Positions 34,019 through 45,899 are shown, counted from the stretch's first letter. The stretch is DNA of 64,000 nt from Lepidostoma basale (GCA_022606425.2 JAHDVF020000101.1:124001-188000), one strand, 5' to 3'. Made by a program: numbers and translations. Notes: generated by a model from the letters alone, not told the origin.

Positions 34019-34399
34019 TAAAATTGCGGACATCTTATCCTAGATTATCTCGCGAAACAGCTATCTAATGTAAAAAAAGGAGTAGAAGATTATAATTCAC
34101 TGTTGGATTGGTAATAAACATTGTCTTTCTTAATATTTTAAACCAATATTTTAATTTGTTAAAAACATTTAATCATTTTGGTACAAATTTTACTCTGAAT
34201 TTAATGTTTCTTATATTTACGATATAACTCCTTTTCCCTTATAGTTCCGACAAGAACTCGGATGTCTCAAACTATTAGTATAAGTCATATGTCAAAGAGA
34301 ATATTTCTAAAATATTATTTCTCGCTAGAAATTTCTGGAATCTCGTAAATATAATTAATATGGTCTTCTAAATGACATACTAAAGCAAAATAAATGATA

Positions 34400-34610
34400 C
34401 AGAGGATACAGGGAGAACGTGGTATGTTCAAATCAATCAACGATACATACAGAATATACAGAATCAACGTAAGGAGTCGGAGAAATCGATGTGCGTGCAA
34501 GACGCCGTGTATGAATGTTGAGTAAGAGAGAAAAGTATGTCAGGAAAAAATAGTGTGGTTCTTTCTGCCTACCCCTTCGGAGAGACGGCGTGATGGTTAA
34601 TAAGTTAAAT
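34400..34610 (+). mobile_element. LINE-A 3' fragment, decayed
   Basis: caaatcaatcaacgatacat...gaaatcgatgtgcgtgcaag...gagacggcgtgatggttaataag. Confidence 0.7.
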
Positions 34611-34621
34611 AATATATATAT

Positions 34622-35140
34622 ACTTCTTCTTCTTCTTTTGATAGATCTGACGATCTGTGACACAGAAATCATATCTCGTCGGATGATGAGATCCAGCTGT
34701 CCCTCCATCTCTTAGGCGGTCTTCCAGGTGGCGGTGTCCGGAAGGGATTTCATAGGCGGCTGTATATGCGAGTCTGTCACCATCCATTCGGGCTACATGG
34801 TCCCTCCAGTATCTTCTTCTGGATCTACTCCACTGAACGATATCCTCTATTTCGCAGGTTTTCCTTATGTCTGCGTTGCGGACACGATCTCGGACTGTTT
34901 TTCCAGTAATTTATCTTAGGACCTTCATCTCCGATGTTCTTAGTAGTCCCTTGGTTCGCACAGTGTCAGCCCGCGTCTCTACAGCGTACGTCATGATGGG
35001 TCGCACGCATGTTTTGTAGATTCTGATCTTGCTGTCGATACACATGTGCTTGTTTTTCCAGACCAGATTCTTCAGGCATCCTGACACGGCAGAGGCTTTA
35101 CTGACTTGTTCACGTACTTCGGTATAAAGGTCACTTTGGC
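34622..35140 (-). mobile_element. RTE-like LINE C terminus (family of 47.3 kb)
   Basis: Tail cttcttcttcttttgatag, then antisense debris; gtacgtcatgatgggtcgcacgcatgttttgtag is the antisense of the MTY motif region. Matches 47600-47980 in layout. Confidence 0.65.
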
Positions 35141-35234
35141 TACAGATAATATATATACAAGTAGTTTAAATGTAAAAAGAACTTGATTGAATTGAAGAAT
35201 TGATTGTCAAGGATTCAATAAAGCAGAAAAAATA

Positions 35235-35500
35235 TGAATGATTGCCCTGGTTTGGATAAGTATATGGAACACATGAATGAAGAAAGAATTGTTAAGAAAG
35301 TATACGGTAACATGTGATTGTTTTGCGGAGTCGAAAAAAGCTGAGGAAAACATGGCATGACCTAATTAATCAAAATTTAAATGTTGACCATTTGACAAGT
35401 CAGAATAATCAACATACATGTATGAATGCGAAGGAAGCTAGAGAGGTGTGTTAGGATAGAGTAGTGTGGCCGTCCATTCTCTCTGCCTACCCTTTCATAA
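35235..35500 (+). mobile_element. LINE-A 3' fragment
   Basis: gaacacatgaatgaagaaagaattgttaagaaagtatacgg...gaggaaaacatggcatgacc...tgcctaccctttc, then directly a SINE. Confidence 0.75.
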
Positions 35501-35502
35501 TG

Positions 35503-35695
35503 ACCTTTGTGGCTGAGTGGTAAGAGCTCTGACTGTCATACCGAAGGTCTCGGGTTCGATTCCCGGCGATGGCAGTGTGATTGTCACACTGTCTTTGGTC
35601 TGGTGTAGAATTCACGTGACAATAAAATGGCGATAGATTAGCTACCTATCACATGTCATGAAAATCAATACAATAGTTGTATACAAAATAAAATG
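35503..35695 (+). mobile_element. tRNA-derived SINE, well preserved head
   Basis: A box tggctgagtggtaagagc and B box gggttcgattcccggcgatgg in tRNA spacing, then the family body. Because the body continues past the tRNA end and repeats elsewhere, this is not a tRNA gene. Confidence 0.9.
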
Positions 35696-35719
35696 GCATG
35701 ATTTAAATTGATTTTTAAA

Positions 35720-36035
35720 TCTTCTTCTTCTTCCTTGTTGTAGACCTATGTGGTCTGTTCTCCAGAGTGTTGCTCCTCCTGTGAGGTAGACTCCCAGCTG
35801 TCCTTTCATCTTTTAGGAGGTCTTCCACGGGGACGAGTCCCATGAGGTTGATTATGCAGTGCAATATAGGGGAGTCTGGTGGTGTCCATTCTTTGAACAT
35901 GATCGTACCAGTCCCTTTTCGCTGTCTGCTCCATCTTATAATATCCTCAACCTCACATATCTCTCTTATTCTGGTGTTCCTCACGCGATCTCTCAGTGTC
36001 TTGTCTGCTATCGTCCTCAGTGTCTTCATATTGTT
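35720..36035 (-). mobile_element. RTE-like LINE 3' end
   Basis: Antisense DKTLRDRVRNTRIREICEVE and DIIRWSRQRKGTGTIMFKEW; a second copy runs at 62500-62775 in the other direction. Confidence 0.78.
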
Positions 36036-36574
36036 AGATTTTTAAATGGCAACTTCGTCTCTTTATTGCTTTTTCACACCTTTAGTATACCTATGAGTAC
36101 AGAGTAATGTGTGTACCAAAATATAATATTTCCTTTAAAAATAAATGAAAACGTTTATTTAAAAATATTTATTTACAATTGATTATTAATTATATGTAAG
36201 ATTGAAAGTTTACAGTTAAGGGAATACAGAAAACAGAACACAAGTACAAACTATATATATTTTTCCCTTTTATATTACATCCATTTGAATACTTCATATA
36301 ATATACTCACAATTGCTTCTACTACATTATGTATTGAGACGAAACATTTAATATGACAATTTTTATTTTTTTTAATCACTGTATATTGAATTTTAAATAA
36401 TAAAATAGTTTTTTGTAGACAGTTACATTATTCAGTACACTTTATTCACACCACACTGTTCTCACACCATGCTCAATTTACTTTAAAATTATGCTGTATA
36501 CTTAATCATAATAAGCTGTGGAACTGCATCTCAAATTTAATATGATTTTTTTTTTTGTGAATGTATACTTATAG

Positions 36575-37150
36575 TTGTATACGAATACTGGATTTCACCC
36601 ACCGTGGGTTATTAATTCATGATTTAATTGTGTCTCAATAGAGACGAAGATGCAAATTGGAAACTGAATATGGTTGATCAAGGTGTTTACAGGACTTATG
36701 ACCTGTCATTGGTTGGGTTAAGCGCACGCTTTATGTAATTACAACTCTAACAATGCGCTAATGGCGATAGCCTTTCACATTGTGTTAATAAAGATGTTCT
36801 GCTAAATGCTAAAATTAATCTCCATAGATGGCGATAGTATGTGGATTATATAGAGTAATCTTAAATAGATTAACATATGTAATCAAAATCTTCATAGATG
36901 GCACATTGAAATTGACATGTGAAATTAGGCATAGATTTGTAACATATATACAACTTCCAAAAATTTGTCTTACATGGTCATAAAGAAAAAGGTGGAATGG
37001 GTAATGTTGTAATTACATAAAGCGTGCGCTTAACCCAACCAATGACAGGTCATAAGTCCTGTAAACACCTTGATCAACCATATTCAGTTTCCAATTTGCA
37101 TCTTCGTCTCTATTGAGATACAATTAAATCATAAAAATTTACATTCGTAT
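36575..37150. mobile_element. Foldback element with about 150-bp arms
   Basis: Left arm 36580-36735 (cgaatactggatttcaccc...gcgcacgctttatgtaattac) and right arm 36998-37150 (gtaattacataaagcgtgcgc...) are near-perfect inverted repeats around a 260-bp AT-rich centre. Partial copies at 4184 and 22015. Confidence 0.88.
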
Positions 37151-37169
37151 GAAGCACTTAATCTGTGGT

Positions 37170-37520
37170 GTGGCATTATTCTTCTTCTTAAATAGCCGTG
37201 TCGTCCACTACTAGACATAGGCCTCCCCCATACTTCTCCACGTATGACACGTCTTAAGTGGGGTGGTTGGCATTACAACGCCACGTTTGCCAGACAGGTT
37301 GGCGAGGTGTCCTTCCACGTTGGCCTATGAATCAATATTATCCACCGAGGTTAATTACTCGGTCTCTAACATTTCGCTAGTTTCCAGGGGAGACCAATGT
37401 CGAGGAGGTGTGGATAGGTACTTGGGATCAGATCAATCCTCCAGCGTTGCACTGACATCACTAAGGTGATGGCCATGCACCGCTCGAAGAGTCAATAGGA
37501 TCCCTCTTACTCCCCCCATA
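37170..37520 (-). other. LINE-like debris, unplaced
   Basis: ttcttcttcttaaatagccgtgtcgtccactactagacataggcctcc looks like an antisense LINE 3' end. The following 250 bp (gaggttaattactcggtctc...) are not recognised. Confidence 0.35.
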
Positions 37521-37819
37521 GATTAGAAATATTAGGCATTATTAGAAATAATTTAAAAACACTTGTGTACTTTGTTTTAACATCAGTTTATTTTAGTTTT
37601 ATGAAACCAACCAGTTTCACTCCATCATAATTGTTTTTAGTTTGTTTTGTAACCTTAACAAAGCTCTGGCAGAAGTGAAAATGGTCGGTTTAGTAAAACA
37701 AAAGTGAAGTGGTGAAAAAACAAATAGAAAAGTGTTTTTGAATTATTTTTAATTTAAAATGTTTATTGTTTTTTGAACAATGATATAAAATACAATTTTA
37801 AATAATTAATGCGAATGAA

Positions 37820-38000
37820 AATGTCTGTTTAAATATAAGTCATCAAATAATAATAACGTGATTCTCGCTACATTTGATAATGAGTTAGCAATGCGAAACA
37901 TGTCATTCTCATAAAATACAATAAAACTTTTAGAAAACAGACATTTTCATTCATATTGAATATTTAAAAGGGAGTCTTACATCAATGTTTAAGAAACAAT
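37820..38000. repeat. Small foldback (cgaaacatgtcat family)
   Basis: gcgaatgaaaatgtctgttt faces aaacagacattttcattcat around gcgaaacatgtcattctcataaaatac. Confidence 0.75.
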
Positions 38001-38860
38001 AAATTCTCTTTAATTACATTGGATTTTTGTGCCAATTATTTTGATGTAATCTGCTGTGAAAATTTCACGCCCTGAGTTGATGAAATACAGAGATATTTAA
38101 AAAGATTATTTTATATTTTTATATTCATTTATACATATTTTGACAGTTTTGATTTTCGGTTCTACAGCTTATATACAAATATTTAATATAGCGTTATAAA
38201 CATTTGTTAATTAAATTTTACAATTCAATTAATTGAATTAAGTATTAATATTTTCAAAAACAATTCTTATGTATATAATTTGATTACTTATTTAAAGAAT
38301 TGTATTGTAAAATTATATAAAACAAATTATTATTAAAACCTGCTAATGAAATCATATTTTATGACAATATTTGCCTTATATAAAATATATATTTATACAT
38401 TTGTCATGGTAAAAATAATTTAGAACAAATTTGTTTTACTAGACCAAATTAGTTAATCATTTGGTATCCTAACCCAACCTTACATGAAATAAATAAAAAT
38501 CTAACCTCACTTTGTATATCCCAATAAACTGAAAGTTAAACCGATTTGGTCTCTTCAGTAATTTGTTCAAAATTTATTTTGGTTCTTGACATATAATAAA
38601 GCGCAATTTATAGTTATAACTAGGAAATTATGCTTACATAGCTCTCAAATGTAAGAAGAAAAGATGCTTTTTAATATCAAATAGTAGATTTAATTATATT
38701 AAATTGTTTTAAACTTTCTAATTGAAATTATAACTTAATTTCATTAAGTTTATACGTGATATGAACCAAAGTGAAGTGAAGAAATAATTTCATTTAAAAA
38801 TATGTAACAGACAAAGTGTAAATTTCGACACTGAATACATAATAACCATCAACTGGCAAA
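38001..38860. other. AT-rich, nothing recognised
   Basis: Long AT-rich tract without coding or clear repeats. Confidence 0.4.
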
Positions 38861-38982
38861 TGTATGTTTAGGGAGCGCTTCTATGGGCGTGTAATTAAAG
38901 ACACGTGTGTTCTGTAGCTAGTGCATTTATTGACTGAATGGTGTTCGGGAATAACCAAGGTCTACGAGAGGGCGCCATTACA
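38861..38982 (-). mobile_element. Short LTR (122 bp) with adjacent polypurine tract
   Basis: On the minus strand it starts TGTAATGGCGCCC, contains AATAAA and ends CATACA (TG...CA borders). It is preceded by agaggggaagga (38984-38995), a polypurine tract as expected before a 3' LTR. 39000-39540 would then be internal 3' sequence. No second LTR is in view. Confidence 0.55.
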
Positions 38983-38999
38983 GTCCTTCCCCTCTAGAA

Positions 39000-40440
39000 C
39001 CGTCATTAAACCCAAATTAAATACAAAAATTAAACAATGTTATATTACATTAAAATAAGATATGAAAAGGAAAATGGAAAAAAATGTTTAGCATAGCTGG
39101 CGGCAATATTTATAAATGTACAATGAAGGAGCCCAGAGGTTCGGAATTTTCAATCAAAACCCCCAAATCTAAGTAATCATGTACCCACATAAACCATCAA
39201 CCCACCAAATCACCTTCCAACAATTTTCCCATCAGACGTAAGAGGAATAGCCACAAGAGCTGAACCTCTGTAATCCAGAAGAGGTTTTGATTCAAAATTT
39301 CTTACGCAAGCCGGGCTTCTGAGCCTCTACCGCCACTGCATACAGGGTCTTGATTGCTCTGGTCTTTCCGGCTTGGAATAATCCAAGCTAGGCGACCGGA
39401 TTTCATGTTGCTTGTTATAAGGGGCTGCTGGGTCATTGTATGGATCTCTTGGTTTTCATATGCATGGTGGGATAATTTTCAAACTCGCTCTTATTAGGTT
39501 AGTTGACTAACATGCTCGTGTTCACGATATGACCAGATCATAGCAGTTAAATTATACAATATTCAGTGAAAATATACCCAAAATGAAACTTATAGTTATT
39601 GTACACATAAGCCAGTTAATGTATACATTACCTAAATTTACATTTTGTCTGTAACATATATACTGCTCAGTGAAAATTGATTGTAAAGTTAAGATTTCAC
39701 ACATATTGTAAACTATTTATATATTTGATATTAAAAAAAGGTATGCGGATTTATCAAAAAATATCAGCTTAACTGTATAATGTTTTATCACTATAACACA
39801 AATACGGTTTATTAAAACTGTCTTTAATATTTGATAGTTTAAATTGTAAAATATCACAGCTATAACACAAAATAGATGACAAAAAACCACATAAAAGTAT
39901 CAGTTTAATTGTTAAAATGTTTAATCATACAATTCTTAAAATTTGAATATAAAAGTATGTATTTTAAATGTAATGTATGTGTGATAAAGCTATTTTTTGA
40001 TAATGATGCATTAAAAGTCTATAACATTGACTAGTTAAAATTAGTATAATAAATATATGTTTATAAATTTGTGAATTTTTCATGTTCTTGTTTGAAACAT
40101 TATCTACAAAAAATTGCAATTATAATTATCAATGGATATAAAAAAATCACAAGTTTATGGACATTTTTAACATAGAAATAATATTTTTAATAAATTGTAG
40201 ATTGCACAAGCATTTCACTTAAATAGGCCCTTACTCATTGAATATAACATCGAACCGGTATTATATATTTTACAAAAACATTGGTCTAGCGTTTTATTAG
40301 TAAGAGCTCATTACTTCCAATGTGATTGTATATTTATATGAGACTGTAACAGCTCCTGTTCTCCAGCATACTATCTGATGTGTGTCAACTATCCTCAAGA
40401 GATGATGTAGCAAAATATAAGTACTGATATTTGCTTAGTT
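39000..40440 (-). other. Possible LTR-element 3' region, then AT-rich DNA
   Basis: 39225-39290 is shared with 4255-4330 (see there). No intact frame. From 39550 to 40440 the sequence is AT-rich with nothing recognised. Confidence 0.35.
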
Positions 40441-40539
40441 ATAAAAATAAGTTTATATCTACTGCGTTCTAGTTTTGGTTTGTCTATTAATCACTTCATA
40501 AAAATATTGACTACAGATATTTCTTATTTTTCTTCCTAC

Positions 40540-41085
40540 TAGCTTCGACCCTACTAGCTTCGGCACTGCTAGCTTTGGCTCTACTAGCTTCGGCCCTACT
40601 AGGTTTAGCCCTATTAGCTTCGGCCCTACTAGCTTTCTCCCCACTAGCTTCAGCCCTACTAGGTTCGGTCTTAATAGGTTCGGTTCTTCTAGTTTCGGTC
40701 CTACTAGCTTCGGTCCTACTAGCTTCGGTCCTACTAGCTTCGGTCCTTCAAGCTTCGGCCCTACTAGCTTCGGCACTGCTAGCTTTGGCACTGCTAGCTT
40801 CGTCCCTATTAGCTTTGGCCCTACTAACTACGGTCCTACTTGCTTTGGCTCTACTAGCTTCAGCCCTACTAGGTTCGGTTATTATCTTCGGTCCTACTAG
40901 CTTCGGTCCAACTAGGTTCAGTTCTACTAGCTTCGGTCCTACTAGCTTCGGTCCTACTAGTTTCGGTCCTTCTAGCTTTGACTCTACTAACTTACGCCTG
41001 CTAGCTTCGGCACTGCTAGCTTCGCCCTTACTAGCTTCTGGCCTGTTATATTCCGCCTGACTAACTTGGGCCCTACTTGCTTATT
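40540..41085. repeat. 15-bp minisatellite
   Basis: Unit ctactagcttcggtc, about 35 copies with many substitutions. As 15 is five codons, both strands stay open (ALLAS-type + strand, KLVGP-type - strand); these frames are by-products. Confidence 0.92.
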
Positions 41086-41398
41086 TAAAATGAGACTACA
41101 AAAAATGTGAGCTCAAAAACAGTATCATTTTATGTATCATAGCTTGAAATAGAGTGACTCCTTCACTCACACCAGAAACAGATAGAATTTTTTGTAATTT
41201 ATTTATTTATTATTGTTTTATGAATCTTCGAGGTCAATATTTTTATGGATGGTCTGAAACGACCAAGATCTGTGCGTGTGATATTTGCTATATATTCTTA
41301 GATTTGTTTGGAGACGGGGCAGCTTCCGGAATGAGTAAGGGTCTGTAGAACCCCGCGGCTTGTGGGTTGATATTATTTTGTTTCTTTTTCCACTCCAG

Positions 41399-41425
41399 AC
41401 CCACCGCAGTTAGCGCAAACTTTAA
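41399..41425 (+). CDS. Cadps: Candidate Cadps microexon (27 nt)
   Basis: A strong acceptor (tttctttttccactccag) is followed by 27 bases and a consensus donor (aa|gtaagt). The phase is exact on both sides. Exon 8 supplies ag, the microexon starts with a (Arg), encodes PTAVSANF, and leaves aa, which exon 9 completes to Lys. Inclusion would change RYNHR-SQGS to RYNHR-PTAVSANF-K-SQGS, just ahead of the C2 domain. The unusually good splice sites in the middle of a 15.8-kb intron are the main evidence; use in transcripts is not shown here. Confidence 0.5.
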
Positions 41426-41825
41426 GTAAGTCTCTTTTTATTTACCGCCTCCACCCACACACACACACTGTCACGCTTTCTGATCATCTTTGAAGTGTGG
41501 ACATCCAAATAGTGTTTACCTTACATAATATAAGCCAGATCATGATATCGTCTACAATGTGATATTTTAAATTGATTTGCATAACAGTATGATAGTGTAA
41601 CAGGTGTAAGGACATACTAGTTCTAAATAATCAAACTTATTGGAAAACAATCGCATTTAATTTAACTTTATCGAAACATTTTCAAACCTAACCCAACCTA
41701 ACCTAACCTTAGCTGAAATAGTATCAAATTTATATGACTATAACCTTACCTAGCCTTATCCATTTTAAGTTAGTCCTAATACAACTTGATCTTCCAAAAA
41801 TATAATGCAACTGATCAAAAATAAA

Positions 41826-41998
41826 CTGGGTCTGGTGTAGAATTCGCGTCACATTAAAATGGCGATAGATTAGCTACCAATCACATGTCACGAGAATCAC
41901 TACGATAGCTATAATAATATCCTTTACATCGATTTGGCTCACGCTGTAATGATGTAAAGAGCGATTCAACAAAATAATAATAATAATAATAATAAATT
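41826..41998 (+). mobile_element. SINE body, 3' variant
   Basis: tctggtgtagaattcgcgtcac...gcgatagattagctacc, ending gatgtaaagagcgattcaac and (aataat)n. The tRNA-like head is missing. Confidence 0.8.
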
Positions 41999-42049
41999 GA
42001 GTTGAAATCTAACCTAACCTCAAAATAAAATAAAACAAAACTGGCAAGA

Positions 42050-42305
42050 ATTCGACCTTCGTGGCCTAGTGGTAAGTGCATTGACTGCCACCCCGAAGGT
42101 TCCGGGGTCGATTCCCGGCGAGGGTAGTGTGATTGTCACACTGTCTTTGGTCTGGTGTAGAATTCATGTGACAATAAAATGGCGATAGATTAGCTAACTA
42201 TCACATGTCATGAGAATCACTATGATAGCTATAATACCCTTTACATGGATTTGGCTCATGCTGTCATGATGTAAAGAGCGATTCAACAAAATAATAATAA
42301 AAAAT
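42050..42305 (+). mobile_element. tRNA-derived SINE, 3' variant, full length
   Basis: Head ccttcgtggcctagtggtaag with B box ggggtcgattcccggcg, common body, and the variant 3' end tttggctcatgctgtcatgatgtaaagagcg with an aataat tail. Confidence 0.9.
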
Positions 42306-42970
42306 AATTAATTGGTCCTTAAATATGAATTGGCTTAAAACATATACGAGTACATATGCAAAAAAGATTTATTAGCATTATCGCAGACACATTTTGCAGA
42401 AACTAAGAGGATTTCCACACTTCAATAATTATCCATACATTTTGTAAGTATTCACCTACTAATGATATAAAATAAATGATACAGATTGATTATTATATTT
42501 TAGGCTAATTAGTAAAAAGGTTTAAAAGCATCCTTGTTCAATGTAGAAACATATTTAGACTCTTTTAAAACTAGAAGTTGACTGTTAATATCTTAGAAAA
42601 TATATGTATTATAGTTGTTTATATGATTTCGCATGTTGATATCAATGGAGAAGCCATGTTGACAAATAGTTCTGTTAGGTACTTAAATAATCGAATCTTT
42701 TAATATGATTTTTATTAAGGATTATTGTGAAAACAATTCTGATATGTCAATAAAAATTAAATTCACATTTCTTGATGATCATTTAAGGGTTCTTTATAAA
42801 ATGTGTTTAATATATTTCTTAAATATTCCCAGATTATGTCAAAATTTCGACTACCGGTGACATCTATTGGTGTACACGAAATTAAAATATGATGTTTTGT
42901 AAATGTCATTAATATCTTACTACTGGAAAGGTTAACAGATTAACTTACCTCTATTTTGATTGTTGGGTGT
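42306..42970. other. AT-rich, nothing recognised
   Basis: No coding or clear repeat. Confidence 0.4.
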
Positions 42971-42973
42971 CTT

Positions 42974-43845
42974 TCATCTTCTTTTTGTCCTGTCACATAG
43001 TGCACAGGACCTCAAGGAACCTTCTCCATCCGACTCTATCGCATGCCTGATGCCTAATATCATTTCAAGCAAAGCCTTTTGCTCGTCCTGCAGGTGGCTC
43101 TAGGTCAGCCTCGCTTCCTCTTTCCGCCCACAGAGGACCAGTCTAGTGCGCCCTGAGTGATGCAACTGGGTTCCGTATCAAGGTGTGACCAATCCCCAGC
43201 CATTTACGTCTAGCGACTTGTTCTCTAATTGGCTTTTCGCCTGCCATGGTCCAGAGAACGGCATTTGACGCTATTTAGGGCCAAAAGATCTTAAATATTG
43301 AGCAAAGGCATCATTATAAACACCTGGAGTTTTCCAATAATGTCCATGGTAGTTTTTCTAGTCTCACATCCATACAGCAGTACGCCTTTAACGCTACTGT
43401 TTAACATTTGGAGTTTGAGCTTTCTCGAAATAATCTCTTCTTCTTCTTTTTGTCCTGTCACACCTCCGTGGTGCATAGGGCCTCAAGGAATCTTCTCCAC
43501 CCGACTCTATCGCATCCCTGATGCTTAACATCATCATCCCAAGTGAGGCCTGCTGCCTTAACCTCGTCCTGCAGGGCCCTTCTCCAGGTGGCTCTTGGTC
43601 TGCCTCGCTTTCTCTTTCCTCCCATAGGGGACCAGTCTAGTGCACCCTGAGCGATGCAGGCTGGGTTCCGTCTCAGAGTGTGACCGATCCACTGCCATGC
43701 GTCTGCGTCTAGCGACTTGTTCTCTAATTGGCTTTCGAAATAATACTGAAACGTTATATAAGAAGAAGCATTGTGAAAGGTCCCCTTGCCTTTTTGAGTC
43801 TATCCTCTTGGTTACATCCTCTTCCATACCTCCTGAGCCAGCTAT
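42974..43845 (-). mobile_element. LINE-B with a younger LINE-B nested in it
   Basis: The older copy (42974-43434 and 43745-43845) is split by a 300-bp copy at 43435-43734. The 10-bp repeat TCGAAATAAT at 43425-43434 and 43735-43744 is the target duplication. Confidence 0.88.
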
Positions 43846-43849
43846 TCGG

Positions 43850-44595
43850 TACCATTCGGAACAGCTAAAGAAATAAGATGAGTACTATGCTGGAAGCACA
43901 AGTTTTTTAGTATATTTAAAGGCATAATAAAATAATTGCTACGTGCAATGATGCTATATCATTCTAGTAAATATGTTAGCTGCTATGGCATAATATCATG
44001 CAGATTATATAAATAATAAATTGCAGAAACTTCAGTATAGAAAAGAACAGTTATTTAAGAACCAAGAAATGATTATCTAATACTGACATTAACTATTACT
44101 TATTTTTGATGATGAACATGAATAGTATTTATCAAAAAATTTGATTTAAAATGATTTGGAATCAATATTTGAGTTAAATAACAAAAATCGTTTTTTGCAT
44201 TTAGAACACAGAATGATGTTTTCAAACATGGTTTCTTCATTAAAAAATCTTGTGAATATCGCGATAGATTCCTCCTTAGAAATCTGTGTCTTACTGTGTC
44301 CTTCCTTATTTAAAACTTCACAGCTAAGGATTGATAATATATATTTTATTAAATTAAAATCTTGATTGTAATAACAAATAACTATTTAATTTTAAATTCA
44401 CTAAATCTGTTATTCTTTTTATTTACATATCAAATTCTTCTTAACTTTAGTTTTTTCCTCAATTCTAATAACATAAATAATACAAAAGGCAAAAAATAAT
44501 AATTAAATGGTACACAATGTTCCAAATGACTATAATTTTCATCTAAAAGAAGTATTTTTTAATTACATTATCAAAGATGATTAAAATATTTATTT
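43850..44595. other. AT-rich, nothing recognised
   Basis: No supported gene or repeat. Confidence 0.4.
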
Positions 44596-44599
44596 TATA

Positions 44600-45010
44600 T
44601 TTGTCTTCACTTTGTGTGGATTCACATTTGAATAATTTTTTGAAAACATTGTATTTACAACACTTTTTAAAATATTTATTCATTGTTTCTTTAACAATGA
44701 TGTAAAACTTCATATTAAATAATTAATATAAACAAAAACGTCTGTTTTATACAAGTTTATTTATATTTTATGCGAATTACATGTTTCTCATTTCTTAACA
44801 AATGCATTTGACATGTCACTCCAATAAACTATAATCAAACTTCTATAAAACAGAAGTTTTCATTCGTATTAATTACATTATTGCACTTTTCAAAAACATG
44901 TTTTGGGCCATAGACACATTTCCTTTGGCGTCTATGGTTTGAAACATGTTTGTGAAAAGTGTGAAAAAGTGCTGTGAAAATGTAATGGTTTCAACAAATT
45001 ATTCAAATGG
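44600..45010. repeat. Composite foldback
   Basis: Outer pair 44615-44660 / 44880-45005 (cacatttgaataattttttgaaaac and acatgttttgggccat...atggtttgaaacatgt). Inner cgaaacatgtcat-type pair 44705-44880 (acaaaaacgtctgttttata / ctataaaacagaagttttcatt). Confidence 0.65.
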
Positions 45011-45198
45011 TTAAAATATTTTACCGAATTCAGTTATTTTTATTTAATTGCATAGGAAAGTATTACAAACAAAATAGATAAACAGGCATTGATAATATTT
45101 GGGCATTGAAAAAAATGGTTTATACAATAAATTATACATTTGGAAATAGGAAAACATGGCACGCATAAATCAGTAAAATTCTAAATCTTGGCTATATA

Positions 45199-45888
45199 CA
45201 GAGTCTGTCGCAAAAGTATTGAGAAGTTTTTTTTTCAGACAATTTATTGCTAATAAACGTACAAACACTTAATATTCTTCAAAATATGCCCCTTGGGCAT
45301 TGCCGTCAATACACTTTTGGTAGCGTTTCTTCCACTCTTGGAAGGCACCCTGGAAGGCAGAAGACGGAACCCCCTTAAGGCACTGCGTTGAAGCGGTTTT
45401 CACAAATCTTCCGCATTTGCAAATCGCCCGTCACAATGCGGTGAACTGTGTCTTTTGTCAGGTTGCACTTCTCCGCTATTATGTGGACACTGAGACGACG
45501 ATCAGACTGTAACACTTCCCTCACTTTCGTGACGTTGTCATCAGTTTTGGAAGTTGACGGTCGTCCAACGCGCACATCTTCTCCAATTGATTCCCGGCCG
45601 TTTTGGAATTGTTTGTGCCACTTGTAAACTCTTGCCTGGGACATGGCTTCATCTCCGAAGGCTTCCAGAATCATGGCCAGTCAACGTTGCATCTTGATTT
45701 CCGACACGATGACAAAACACACTTTGCGCGGATCACTGTGCTAGCTCTACCGTTGCTCGGAGAGTACTGAGCAGCGGCACGTTTGGTAGCTGCGACTCCC
45801 CCCTACCATCCCCACCACTCATCGCATCCCGCTACCCCTTCTAGCGCAGTCAGGAATTTTTTTCTCGATACTTTTGCGACAGACCCTG
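45199..45888 (-). mobile_element. mariner-like element with TIRs, internally deleted
   Basis: Ends CAGAGTCTGTCGCAAAAGTAT and the inverted ATACTTTTGCGACAGACCCTG, with TA on both sides (45197-45198, 45889-45890). The minus strand 45375-45674 encodes the N-terminal half of a mariner-like transposase: AMSQARVYKWHKQFQNGRES, VRVGRPSTSKTDDNVTKVRE and LTKDTVHRI (helix-turn-helix pair). The DDE/D catalytic half is lost, so the copy is non-autonomous. Confidence 0.9.
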
Positions 45889-45899
45889 TATTGCGAAGC

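Noticed and set aside
35503..35575. Possible tRNA gene with good A and B boxes
   Set aside because: The sequence continues into a repeated SINE body and recurs at 25985 and 42050; no clean tRNA end.
40575..41060. 161-residue + strand ORF and 110-residue - strand ORF made of short repeats
   Set aside because: Both are readings of a 15-bp minisatellite; no start context, no domain.
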